In this document: positions 1 to 9,593 of the stretch, piece after piece
How positions within the stretch are numbered: position 1 is the stretch's first letter
How the letters are laid out: each line of letters begins with the position of its first letter
Assembly (NCBI GenBank): GCA_002803225.1
Contig: NXFV01001957.1
Coordinates: 1 to 59,321 of the forward strand
Origin: Gamarada debralockiae
Lineage: Eukaryota; Ascomycota; Leotiomycetes; Helotiales; Hyphodiscaceae
DNA: 59,321 bases
Direction of reading: 5' to 3'
The notes under the pieces: generated by a model
Databases searched by the model: none
The model's input: only the letters and a program-made list of their open reading frames with translations
Told to the model about the DNA's origin: nothing
Made by a program: the position numbers and the translations under genes

Positions 1-847
1 TAACCCAACCTGAATCACCTTGTTGTTCCCTGATATAGCACAAATATTCAGGAGCGGCATATTAAATCGGTTTGTTTTGTATGTGCAATCGAGCAGAAGA
101 ACGTCTGGATGCTGCTTCCACATATCGAGTGAGCGAGGGTGTAGGAAGAAGAGACTTGTAAGGGCATTGGTCTTAGGGTTCGTCTGATATGCTGGCCGGA
201 ATCCATTAGTCTGTAATTCCTAATACAATAGTTAGTAAAATCGAGATAGCGGATGAAGCCAAGCATACATGAAAGAGCTACTCCATTGGAGTCTTCCCAT
301 CTAACTGTTTAAGACGTGATTTCTGAGCTATATTTGAGATATCTTTTTGGACTAAGAAGAGAGTGTGTCGGCGACGAATCACAGTCAGAATTTGACTGTT
401 AGTCAGGCCAGAGCAAACTAATTCTTCGATCTGGACGATGATTGAAGGATCGAGAGCAGCAATTCTATGTGCAGGATGCGCAGAGGGGTCTGTAGAGGCA
501 GTGTAGTTGTGAGATCCCTCTAGAACCTCGAGTTCCTATAGGCTTGATTTGGGGTCCTTCTTCAGTACAACTTGCATTCTGCAACCACATCTTTTAGACC
601 GGGCGCCCTTTCGGTGTCTCTAGGGATGAATATCAGGGTTTTGACTCTTCGATTGAGTCCTTCCTTGCCTATCACAGGTATATATAACCCTAGTCGGACT
701 GGCTTTATTCGGGTAGGTAGACCTGACAATCAACGCATATCCGTGGGCTTTTGCATGGGCTTGGAGAGAAGCAGACGCAGTAGCAATATCATCGTAAACT
801 GCTGCTGTAGGAGGGGGCCCGCAAGCCGCGGACGTCGGGAGGTCCAT
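1..847 (-). pseudogene. Mutator-like (MULE/Hop-type) transposase relic, cut by the window edge
   Basis: Reading the minus strand from 847, one frame gives an N-terminal FAR1/WRKY-GCM1-like DNA-binding region (QAHAKAHGYALIV, then a Cys pair in KRCGCRMQ and an HNY motif), a middle segment with LTNSQILTVIRRRHT, and the start of the MULE catalytic domain (WKQHPDVLLLDCTYKTNRF). A 49-bp intron (268..220, GTATGC donor, TACTAAC branch, TTAG acceptor) joins the two parts in phase. Three in-frame TAG codons break it, at 620-622, 536-538 and 278-280. The last two sit where the family normally has Trp, so TGG to TAG is the likely change. No frameshift was seen. The 3' part lies beyond position 1. The relic cannot make a transposase as it stands. 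Family identification rests on recognised motifs and is confident; the RIP explanation is inference. Confidence 0.8.
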
Positions 848-1198
848 GGCGATAGATGTGGTAGATAATGTGAAGATTATTGGGTATAACTGAATTCTAC
901 AACAACATCGACGCGCCTCGCGTTCCCATACAAATTAGTGTGGTGGCGCGAGGTTGATAGGTGTACCGAGTGCATGTACAAATAGCCGGGAGTCATGTAC
1001 AAATAGCAAATCCCTAAAATAATAAGTCGACATGGTAGAAAAATAAGATTCTGCCGGCAGTAAAGGCGGTGTGACCAAAATTTGGGCCAGCCTCTCTTGC
1101 AAGGGTTGTGACTGTGCCACATAGCCCCAATCCAACCAACAACCCTGTTGTGCGAAGGACCCATATTTGCGGGGTAGTACCAAGCCCCCAGCTGCGCC
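848..1198. other. Intergenic gap, no gene seen
   Basis: The stretch lies between the starts of the divergent MULE relic and the GIY-YIG gene. Overlapping minus-strand reading frames exist, but none resembles a known protein and none has splice support. Confidence 0.5.
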
Positions 1199-2182
1199 AT
1201 GGCAAAACGAGACGACATCCGGGAAGATAGGCGCTCCAATTACCAAATCTGCCCTGTTCTGGTTTTGACTACCACCGCTCTTCGAATTTGTGAGAAGGTC
1301 AACAACGGCGAACTAGGAGTTTGTACAACTGTCGCGGATCATGTACGAAATACAGACTGGCAACAGATAACCTCCATGATGATAAAATCAATGGATAATA
1401 ACTTTTCAACCTTTATCGATGGAATAAAGAACGACTTTTCGGATCTTGAGTTTGTTTTACATGTCCTCTTATTGATCAGCGCAGCGCTAACAACGTGTAG
1501 CTTTGAAACCCTTCAGAAGGATATTCTTACGTCAGATCAGGGGGTCTACGCTGGAATTGTTCGCAGAGCTTGCGGCCAAACGTGTGTATACATTGGCAGC
1601 TCATATGGGAAGGGTGGCATTCGAAACAGAATCATCAGAAATCATCTTCGTCAAACATATCGAAGCAAGGAGCCCAACAAGGCTCTTTACATTACAATGG
1701 ACGAACCAGGCGCTACTACCTTCTTTATTCGATTATCAAGCTATACGGAAGCTGTATCAAGTCCTCAAGTTCTTCTTACCGAGTCAGCTTGTTGCTCGGT
1801 ATTTGGGACTTTTCGCTTGAAACAATACCAGGAGTTACGACTAAAAGAACTCCCACCAGTTAACTGGGATTGGGGTCTAAACAGAAGTGATCCTCTTCAT
1901 ACATCGCGAACTGGAGTCGAGACAATCGGCAACGATGCCGGTACGTTTCGAAGATTACGAACGCTAGATAACTGTCTGAAATCCGGACCGATGCGTGTTG
2001 CGTTCTATCGCGGAAAAAACCACACAACCCATGGCTCATATGTGATTACTCTCTTTGACGAGAATTTCGTAATCCCAAAACATATTGCCAAAGATTGGAG
2101 CCTTCAAAGCGGCTCGGTGGTCAATGTGCAGTGGCAAGTCTTTGATGATATCCATCCGCACGCATATGCCCCCAATGGCTAG
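1199..2182 (+). CDS. GIY-YIG nuclease-domain protein (5' part of a longer, probably broken gene)
   Basis: An open frame of 327 residues. Residues 115-150 carry the GIY-YIG signature: GVY (115-117), VYIGSS (130-135) and the downstream Arg and His of GIRNRIIRNH. The Glu at 195 (LLTESACC) fits the metal-binding Glu of the family, so the catalytic set looks complete. The N-terminal 110 residues are not recognised. The frame stops at 2182 after HAYAPNG, while clearly protein-like sequence continues in other frames to 2823 (separate entry), so this is probably only the first two thirds of the protein. No convincing GT donor lies before the stop. Related GIY-YIG domains occur in Penelope-like elements, homing endonucleases and structure-specific nucleases; I cannot say which lineage this belongs to. 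It sits between a MULE relic and a MITE, so a mobile origin is possible. Confidence 0.55.
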   Translation: MAKRDDIREDRRSNYQICPVLVLTTTALRICEKVNNGELGVCTTVADHVRNTDWQQITSMMIKSMDNNFSTFIDGIKNDFSDLEFVLHVLLLISAALTTCSFETLQKDILTSDQGVYAGIVRRACGQTCVYIGSSYGKGGIRNRIIRNHLRQTYRSKEPNKALYITMDEPGATTFFIRLSSYTEAVSSPQVLLTESACCSVFGTFRLKQYQELRLKELPPVNWDWGLNRSDPLHTSRTGVETIGNDAGTFRRLRTLDNCLKSGPMRVAFYRGKNHTTHGSYVITLFDENFVIPKHIAKDWSLQSGSVVNVQWQVFDDIHPHAYAPNG

Positions 2183-2823
2183 GAAAACTGATGATGGAAG
2201 GCGAGTCGGTATCAGGGTATTTAAAACTGTGAGACAGATTCCTTGTGAACACTGGATAGTAAGGAACACAGGACAAGCGGTTGCAATAGCAAATACCCTT
2301 CACGACTTTTCTTACTGGTCAAATTGTCGGCAAAGATTACGAATGGAAGAGCTCTCGAAAATTTATCTTTCAAAAGAGGGAACATTATACAAATCGAAAG
2401 GATATAACTGTGGACCGGGAAGTTGAGAAACGGATACGAATCGGCCTACCGTACTTTAACAGAAACTTTATGTGGGACGATCGGACAAGAAAACCAGAGA
2501 CGAAGCCAGCAAAACTGATGTTACAAGATACACAAACAGGTCTCATGTCATTTGATCACGACAGGATGACCAAAATAGAACCACTAGATATGATATCGGC
2601 GGACATATCGGAATCGAGCACGATGAAGAGTGAGCAAGTTGACACCAATATTTCGGAGGAACTCTATAATAAAGGTGCAGATATTGTTGATTGGAAGGAG
2701 ACTTCAGTTTCCGAAGAATACGAGGAATACATGGAGGAGCTATACCAAAGGTGGATGCTGCCACATCATCAAGACCTTCAGAGACAAGGATGTAGAATAT
2801 ACACAGGAGAATATGTAGAATAG
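2183..2823 (+). pseudogene. Out-of-frame continuation of the GIY-YIG gene
   Basis: After the stop at 2182, coding-like text appears first in one frame (roughly 2170-2290, with TDDGRRVGIRVFKTVRQ) and then in another from about 2290 to the stop at 2823. The last segment begins TGQIVGKDYEWKSSRKF, continues through RIRIGLPYFNRNFMWDD, and ends in a very acidic tail (DWKETSVSEEYEEYMEEL). A 73-bp interval 2217-2289 begins GTATTT and ends AATAG and could be an intron, but has no good branch site and does not repair the first frame change. I therefore read this as the C-terminal third of the same gene carrying one or more frameshifts. An unrecognised multi-intron structure remains possible. Confidence 0.4.
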
Positions 2824-3125
2824 AGAGCGCAATAAACTCTCCTCGGGCAATTGAACGAACTCAGGATTATCGCCCATTCATCAATGGCCTGCAATGTAGT
2901 ATGCATCCGCCTGGATTGCCACTGGGCGCAATCCTTAGCCCTGCACTATTTAGCCCAGAGGTGAGAAGCCAATTCGAATTATCCACAAAAATAAAACGAA
3001 AAAGAAAAAGAAAAAAACTCACCGCTGAGTCCTCACGCCAACTAATCTACCTCTTCACTATCACCGAAGATGGAACTGCGTATATCTAGCACCGCGTATT
3101 TTGGGCTCCAGCGTATATAAAAATA
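2824..3125. other. Intergenic, A/T-rich, no gene seen
   Basis: The stretch contains a purine-rich run (aaaacgaaaaagaaaaag around 2992-3016) and no supported gene. It ends at the TA target site of the MITE. Confidence 0.5.
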
Positions 3126-3127
3126 TA

Positions 3128-3222
3128 CAGTAAAACCTGGTTATAACGAACACGAAAAATCTGTATGGGCGAGGGCCAAAAAATTCGTTATATCCAGAGA
3201 TCGTTATAGGCAGGTATTACTG
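3128..3222. mobile_element. 95-bp MITE of pogo/Tc1 type
   Basis: The left end reads CAGTAAAACCTGGTTATAA and the right end, reverse complemented, reads CAGTAATACCTGCCTATAA. Both continue into TAACGA, giving inverted repeats of about 22 bp with four mismatches. The element is flanked by TA on both sides (3126-3127 and 3223-3224), the target duplication of Tc1/mariner/pogo elements. There is no coding capacity, so it is a non-autonomous deletion derivative. An end of the same type occurs at 58989. Confidence 0.8.
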
Positions 3223-3321
3223 TAATACCAAGTCGAAAGGTTTTCAAGCGTTGCACCCTGTATAGGGTCAATGTTGGCGTTGATCCTTGCTCTCGTGGAT
3301 AGAACACCTACGATATATCGC

Positions 3322-4052
3322 TCAAACATCCCCGAAGTATTTTTAGCGAATTTTCTCTATAGATAGTTCTTTAGGCATCAGATCAAGAAACTTATCAATT
3401 TCGTCTTTCCAAAACATGTTTTGCGGATTGACCTGCGGCGCTGTAGTACACTCCCAGTACGTGGATACTACCTAGCGGTCTCCTAATCAATAATTACAAC
3501 TATCTCATCCTTACGTGCGAGATCATTTAAGTTGCTCAGTCACCATGTGTGAAGGCAGGTCTAGACCAAGGTCTGTCTTGCCATGCTATGAGCTCGCTAA
3601 CGTCGTCCGGGTTATCCAGACTGGCTTCTAGTCCTCCTCGCAGGTACTTGTGAAATTCTTGAATGCTCTTGAAGGGACAAAAATGCATCGGGCTGTGAAT
3701 TCTGCAGTCGTACAGTATTCCACCATCAACATTGCTGACTTCCAAGTCTAGGGCAGGTATCCTCCGCACTCTGCGACAATTTCTTTAAGCTGAGAAAGTA
3801 TCTTTGCCTTGCACTCAGCTGTTCGAGACAGCCATCCGCGCCCTATCATATCTCCACGGATCCTCTCCATAACGATATATGTCCAGCCTTTATGCGTGAA
3901 AGAGCAGATAACTCGCGGTACCGGAATAGATGTATGCTGAATAATGAAGTGCATGGTAGACGCTTCCGAAAGGTTCTTTAGAGGACTGTATTTGACGCAA
4001 ATTCTATCAGAGAGGAAAGGGATACCGGTAGGGATACCTCCACCGCTTTCGA
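3322..4052 (-). pseudogene. APH-family phosphotransferase (kinase-like) relic
   Basis: Minus-strand segments match the fungal aminoglycoside-phosphotransferase/choline-kinase-like family in order: ICVKYSP (3998 region), SEASTMHFIIQHTSIPVPRV, GWTYIVMERIRGD, then VSNVDGGILYDCRI, the catalytic-loop start FTHGDLSNLN (near 3540), VVIID and a C-terminal NPQNMFWKDEIDKFL. The gene is broken by a 1-nt shift near 3770, another near 3545 and another near 3455, and by two TAG codons at 3483-3485 and 3468-3470 where the family has Trp (IDWETAGW). The catalytic Asp of HGD is still visible but no intact protein can be made. The 5' end overlaps an F-box relic on the other strand. Confidence 0.75.
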
Positions 4053-4950
4053 AGCTTCACAACGAGATCGTTCAAGAGATTGCGGCGCTCCTGCGACCTT
4101 CCTCCGCTGCAGCCTTTGCACTCTGCAGCCGTTGTCTACTGTACATTATCTGGACGCAATACTTCCAAATACGCAACGAAACCCAAAAAAAGAGAAGTCC
4201 ACACTCCTAGACCATTTGTCCTCGGATTTGATCGACTACATCCACTGTTGCATATGCCGCGCGTTTCACAAGCCGGACTTCCACCGTGCAAGCCTCAGAA
4301 GAAGATGCAACCTCGCTGAGCTAAAAGCAGGTGTTTTTGGTTCTTTCCAAATGAGGCGACGTCTTTGCACATCTTCAAATGGCAACGAAACTCCATCATC
4401 TGAGCAAGGATCCAAGCGCACATCCGGATTTCTTGATAACATCAAGATACAACATGTTTCAATTTGCAACACTTGGCCGTCATATTAGCCGCTAACCTCG
4501 AATTGTCGGCGGCGAGATCTTATTCCGAACTCAATACTGTCTACCGAAGAAGTGCCTTGGTCTAAGTGGGGGCAAGAAAATCGTGGAGCAGGAACGCCGC
4601 AACTTCAAAGTCTGCAGTCACCTAACGCTTGAAAACTGCGGTTTAGGCCAGATTTGCAACTGTTTGTATCCCCATTTTGCGACTTAACACCAATATCCGG
4701 GCTCTGTAGACAGTTGAGGCGGTGCGAACATTGTGGAACCGAATTCCAACTTCATGCCAAGGATTGTACGAGTGAGAGGGTGGGCGTTGTGCTTGTGATG
4801 ACAGTATGGGTCAATCTTGGAGCAGCAATATCACTTCCAGATGAGAAATGCACGAAATATTTAGAGCGAGAGTATGAGGGGGTGGAAGTAAGGCTTGCTG
4901 CTGGCAACGCGATGACTTGTTATGGGAGTTGTCTGCCAGTTTTTTGACCA
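4038..4950 (+). pseudogene. F-box protein relic
   Basis: The 5' end reads LSKLHNEIVQEIAALL followed by RPSSAAAFALCSRCLLYI, a fungal F-box. It is followed in another frame by STLLDHLSSDLIDYIHC and a Cys/His-rich stretch (CCICRAFHKPDF), and then in further frames by ICNCLYPHFAT, LCRQLRRCEHCGTEFQLHAKD and a tail ending about 4947 (YGSCLPVF). The repeated frame changes and several stops show decay. Such genes normally encode substrate adaptors of SCF ubiquitin ligases with an F-box of about 40 residues at the N-terminus. The identification of the F-box is fairly secure; the exact subfamily is not. Confidence 0.65.
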
Positions 4951-5513
4951 ATCTTGAACGAAAGTCAAGAGGCTGCGGTATCCCATTCCACTCAGGCAGA
5001 AAAGCTGAAAAGAGTAAAAGAAAGGGTGGAACGAATAAAAGAACAGCGGAAGTCAATGAAATCCGAGGGGTTTCTTGATGCCCGCCCAGATGGCACTCAG
5101 TGGTACCAGTCGGAGAGCCAGCCTCGTGCATGAAAATGCCTTGCGAGCCGTTACTCAAGACCTACAGACAGGCCGCACAAAAAGCTTTTTTATGCAGCTT
5201 TTCTGTTGGTTCTGAAGACGAAAGGCCAATCGCCATTCGAGAATTTTAGGCAGCCTGGTCTGTAAGCGCAGTCAGGTCGCTTCTCATGCAGCCTGCCGTT
5301 CACAGCCTTCCGTCTGTTTGCTCGTCCATCTTCATTCTTCAGGGAATGGATCCTTTTATTTCAGCATCTCTTCGACTGTTCAATCGCTCCAACTCTTTTG
5401 ACGACTGAAATATTACTTTCGAGCAACTAAGTTCTTTCATTCGTCTTTGATGCATATCCATCGATTCTCACGAGTAATACAAAACCCCATTTGCTGTGTT
5501 GACAGTTCAGAGA
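4951..5513. other. Intergenic, no gene seen
   Basis: This is the 3' flank of the F-box relic and the probable promoter of the next gene. I saw no recognisable protein, repeat or RNA gene. Confidence 0.45.
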
Positions 5514-6213
5514 ATGCCATTCCTTCCTCGAAACTTCCACGATCTTGGTCGAGTCATCCTATACAAGGCCCCAGCAACGATTGACGCTGGAAAAAACGCA
5601 TTCGAGTACGCAAAACAGCCTTTGCATCCGGGTTCGAGGTCGGAAAACACGTCTCGACGACTGCTCTTCAGCACGCAAAACCTCTCATGCAAACCACTCT
5701 TCAGGCTGGGAAGAATACATCGACTGCTGCCCTTGCCCATGTCATGCCAGTTTTACCCCAATCTTCAGACTTTCAGAAAATCATTTAGACTATGTTCGCG
5801 CGTGTGAAGCCACTACTTTTTTCTGGACTCGAAGCTGGAAAGCGAGCAGCGGAACGCATCTCCCTTTTCTCCTGACGTTGCCAAATATCGCATTGGATAA
5901 AATTCGCCAACATCCACTGGTCTCTACTCTCGCTACACTGTATGCCCTGATGAGCTTGGTATTGGGTCCCATCTGGCCGCTTAGAGTGGTTTTGTCGTTG
6001 GTTGGTTTTGGCGCGAGGGGCGTTACCTTCGGTATGTATACACTCTTCTTGCTCGGCCGAGGTGCAACGATAGGAGATGGGAAGGAGTGGAGGTGCTGAT
6101 GTCGTTTTCTGATAGGATCAAGAGCAGCAATGGCTCAAGCGAGGATTGGGAATGTGGTTGCTGGTTCATTCTTCGCTCTGCTGCAGTCGCTGGGTGCGGC
6201 GATTGGGATTTGA
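5514..6213 (+). pseudogene. IFI6/IFI27-like membrane protein with amphipathic repeats, 5' half disrupted
   Basis: The 3' part is clearly the interferon-induced 6-16 (IFI6/IFI27) family: GPIWPLRVVLSLVGFGARG, then after an 85-bp intron (6031-6115, GTATGT donor) SRAAMAQARIGNVVAGSFF and ALLQSLGAAIGI to the TGA at 6211-6213. The glycine-rich helices are the family hallmark and in fungi these are small membrane proteins of unknown role. Upstream lie apolipoprotein-like units built around GLEAGK/AGKNTSTAAL/HAKPL. These are split over three frames: MPFLPRNFHDLGRVILYKAP to about 5612, a second frame from about 5615 to 5870 holding a TAG at 5786-5788, and a third frame into the IFI core. I read this as a damaged gene. 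A single A lost from a run near 5612 would explain the first break, so sequencing error cannot be excluded. Confidence 0.6.
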
Positions 6214-6537
6214 TGACCATTGTAATTTGATATCGGGTGTATGAATGGAGGAAAGAGGGATTGATCCTGATATAGTAGGTATTGACTGAATCCTGCAATC
6301 ATAGTACAAAGTGAGTATAATCCCCAGGGAGGGAAGCAAGTCAATGGCCAATGGATTTACTTATGTGAGGACAGTCAGATGCAAACACATACAATGTATA
6401 GCTTCTTACTTCTTCTCATCTAAACTCAAAGAATTCATTCAACTGTTCACCTCCAAAAAAAAGTCCGCCACAGAAACAACCTCTCCAGCTCCACAATCTC
6501 TCTCCTCCTCTCTCCTCCTCGATTCCCAATCGCCCAT
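6214..6537. other. Intergenic between converging genes, nothing seen
   Basis: The stretch holds a pyrimidine-rich tract (repeated CTCTCCTC near 6500-6525) and short unsupported reading frames. No gene was recognised. Confidence 0.45.
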
Positions 6538-6970
6538 CTAGTTCCAGCGATCACAAGTGCCAACACAGCAGTAGTTCTCGCACCCTCCATCTGGTTTCTG
6601 CCTTTTGTTACCGCTCTGGTCCGAGAGTTTGACGGAAGGAGAACTCACTCCGCATGCAGCATTTAATTTGTCATGTCCATACATCAGTATAGTCGTCATC
6701 TCTTCTCGATCTAATCATCTCTTTGACAGAACAATCACGCAGTTTTCATCATTTCCATCTGAGATGCCAGGCAAGAGAGGGTCAGTCTGGCCTATCTTGA
6801 TGCAGCGGAGCGCAGCCTCAGCCTGGCGGGCTCGCACGTAAGAGCAGCCTGCCGACGGGGTAGGGTGGGGTCGCTGATGGTGTTGCAAGCGATGGGCGGC
6901 GTGGGGATGATGACCGCAATTATGAGGCGCTGGTGGCTAGAAGGAAGAAGGTGTTTGCGATAAATTTCAT
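6538..6970 (-). pseudogene. Cysteine-rich small secreted protein, decayed
   Basis: On the minus strand an ATG at 6970-6968 in a good context (CCACCATGA) opens MKFIANTFFLLATSAS, a typical cleavable signal peptide, but this frame hits TAA at once. In the next frame a cysteine-bearing protein runs from HNCGHH through AEAALRCIKIGQTDPLLPG to a TGA at 6717-6715, and then on to NAACGVSS and a C-terminus GGCENYCCVGTCDRWN ending at the TAG 6540-6538. The Cys-dense C-terminus and secretion signal resemble an apoplastic or effector-like protein of about 140 residues. One frameshift and one stop (CGA to TGA would explain it) make this a relic. A frame choice in the His-rich middle is uncertain. No known family was recognised. 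Confidence 0.5.
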
Positions 6971-7082
6971 GGTGGATATTTGTCTTGGATATTGGATGTT
7001 GGTGTTTGGTTTATTTTGTGTTATTGTTGATGATGACGTTGCTGCGCTGTGTGATGAGGAGCTGGTGAGTGGGAGAGGACGC

Positions 7083-7092
7083 TCCTTTTATA
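7083..7092 (-). promoter_or_regulatory. TATA box of the small secreted protein locus
   Basis: The minus strand reads TATAAAAGGA about 115 bp upstream of the ATG at 6970, followed by a CA-rich leader (ccaacatccaatatccaag) and a Kozak-like CACC before the ATG. This is a textbook core promoter for a strongly expressed fungal gene. Confidence 0.6.
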
Positions 7093-7149
7093 GATAAATG
7101 GGTGATAGATCCTGGACTTCTTTGTCCTTCCTCTGATCACCACCAAGAC

Positions 7150-7309
7150 GAAGTGTTCAACAGGAATCGAGTGATCTCGACGTCACAAAAGCCTTAGTTA
7201 TGGCCCATGGATCGGATGTTTCGTGATCAAAAACTGTCTTCGAGGAATCAAATGAACTCGACGTCACAGAAGTCTTGGTTGTTGCCCTTGAGTTGGAGTT
7301 TCAGGATCC
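7150..7309. repeat. Imperfect tandem duplication of about 80 bp with a bZIP-like core
   Basis: Two adjacent copies share AGGAATC, CTCGACGTCACA and AAG.CTT.GTT.T.GCCC in the same order. Each contains the core CTCGACGTCAC, whose reverse strand holds TGACGTCG, close to a CRE/ATF site. The repeats lie 60-220 bp upstream of the TATA box of the small secreted protein, so they may be its upstream control region. The duplication is seen directly; the regulatory reading is inference. Confidence 0.55.
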
Positions 7310-9593
7310 CAATTCGTTCGTTGCTCTGTCCTTGTCCATATCCATACCTATGGCGGCCGCGAGGACTAGGGATCTCATCCTTTCATGCGGTCTCCTTCTT
7401 GGCAATAATGATCTCTGGCTGTGCCTCTGACCATGTAGTGTAAAGAGATACGGGAATTTCTCGCTCTCGTACTTCCCAAATGAAGAAAATTGTCACCCAT
7501 CAGGACCCAGAACTCAACGCATGCTTAACCATATACTTCTCGAAGTGCATAGTTCAAATAACCCTATCAAGTAGAACTGCCCGAAGCACAGGCTTTATTG
7601 AGGCTCGGTTTTTCGAGGTGTTCCCAGATCTGTAACGCTGTATTGCTGGAAGCATATACAAATCACGTAAATCACAAGCCGCTGCTGATTCGCTCGATTG
7701 TCGCCTCCGCAGCACTATTTACAGTGCGGTTAATGCTAAAGCGCGAAGGATTTAAGAGCAAGCAAGAGAAATGACGTGATCAGGCGCCCCTCACAAACTC
7801 CTCGTGCGCGTGGTACTTTGGGATGGCCGAAAGAGTAAATATGCAAGTGAGCGCCGCCTACAGTGCTACGGAGAGGGGGTCAAGCAGAGGCTAAGAGTCT
7901 CAAATGGTACGCAACTCCCTGTACCTGGACGAATGACATGCATGATTTTGATAAGTGAATTGGACAAACTTTAAATATGAAGCTTCAACCGTTTGTTTGC
8001 CCTCGGTACTTGGACACAATAGGCGTCAACGGCGGCCAAGAGAATGGCTTGAGATGACGTCTAGCCGTATCCCCTTGGCATCTGAACTCTCTTCGCCGAA
8101 AAGCCGATCATCGCTTGAAAGGAGGCAGTCGTTGTGCTAAATCGATGACGCAGAAACGGAATCTATGCTCTGAGACCCTGAGAGGATCATTTAGTCGGCC
8201 TAGATAATCGGAAGATCTGGTCAGTTCAGAGGGATGAAGAGGATGAGATTAGCTTGTCGACTGATTAAGATATTCTCCATCAAGGTCAGGCTTGGCTGCG
8301 TGAGAGGGTATTATGTTAAGGCATTCAAAAGCCAGGATATTCGAGCACAACATCTAGAAATTTCATATTGTGTTGAACTTATCCTAGTTGTTCCTGCAAG
8401 CGCCTCCAATATTTTGCCTAAGTCATTGTACTCCCCTCGAACTTGAAGAATTGCCATGTTTGCCTTGAGTTGACAAGAAGTATAATGTGTGATATTTCTT
8501 AGCGTACTTAAGCCTTGAAACCACTTCCCATGGCACTTACAGGGGATGAGGTGTAGTACAATTTTGGACTATTCAACTCAATAGTGAGAAAATAAAGTAG
8601 CAACGTCGTTTTTCAAGCCTTTCGGTTTCTGCCCAAAGTGCAGACAACAACTCCAATAAATTCGTTTGTCTATTAAGATGAATTATTAGAAAGTGGCAGC
8701 TGTTTTGGGAAGAAGGAAGGTGGCTCCAGCCCTTAAATTGAGGAGGTCGCGCGTTTCCGCTTGTGGGGAAAATAAAGTAAACAAACGAGGTCATTTTCAT
8801 AATTTAAGCCAGTTGGTATGCCGATTTCAGATTACACTGTTTTCAGGTTAGCCTACTCGTGATTTTTTATAAACACTAAAATATGATATAAACACCTACT
8901 TATCATGAATATCAATGAAATACTTTGATAATTCTTCGTTGAATTCGATAACTGGGGGGGTAATTTAAACCAGGGACCTAGGTGCCGAGGTCAGGTTTGT
9001 GATACCACAAGCGCTTGGATCCCCCTAGACGAGTTTTTTGAATATCCGGATCATTAAACATCGGTAGGGATAGCTTCAAAACCACATAAAATGAGAAATC
9101 TTTATCTATGAGTTAATACTAGAGGACTGTGAGGTGATATGTTATTAGACAGTCTGGCTAGTGGCATAGTACTTGAACCGACTTAAAAACGCTGCCCCTA
9201 CGACATATATTATAACTAGCGTCGAATCGAACTTAAAAACATTGCGCTGTGATAACGGTAGCTTTTTCAGAAACACGCCGATATTACCATATCGATGTAA
9301 TCTGAAATCGACATACCAGCTTTCGTCGGAAGAAGTGAGGTCTGAAAAACCATAGCCGAAGATTAGCCGAGGTTACCCCTGAATCAAAATTAAAGTTTTT
9401 GCGGGAGCTAAAACCCCCAGAATGGGCCCTGCTTATTTCTGCAAGGATCTATGCCAACTTCTCCAACTTCACTTCTCCTTGTCGCCACCTCCAATAGCAC
9501 TGCACCTTCTCAGCATTGCATATCCTTCTCTTCTCCTATTATTCTGCAATGCTCTCGTAGTGATCCTTCCTTTCCTTCCTAAGATTTCGCGAT
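7310..9593. other. Long gene-poor interval
   Basis: No reading frame here resembles a known protein or has coherent splice sites. The stretch 8860-9400 is A/T-rich with many TA and CA/TG steps and a G7 run near 8951, and looks like degraded repeat sequence. The last 170 bp (9422-9593) are pyrimidine-rich and are likely the leader of the DPBB gene. Confidence 0.45.
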
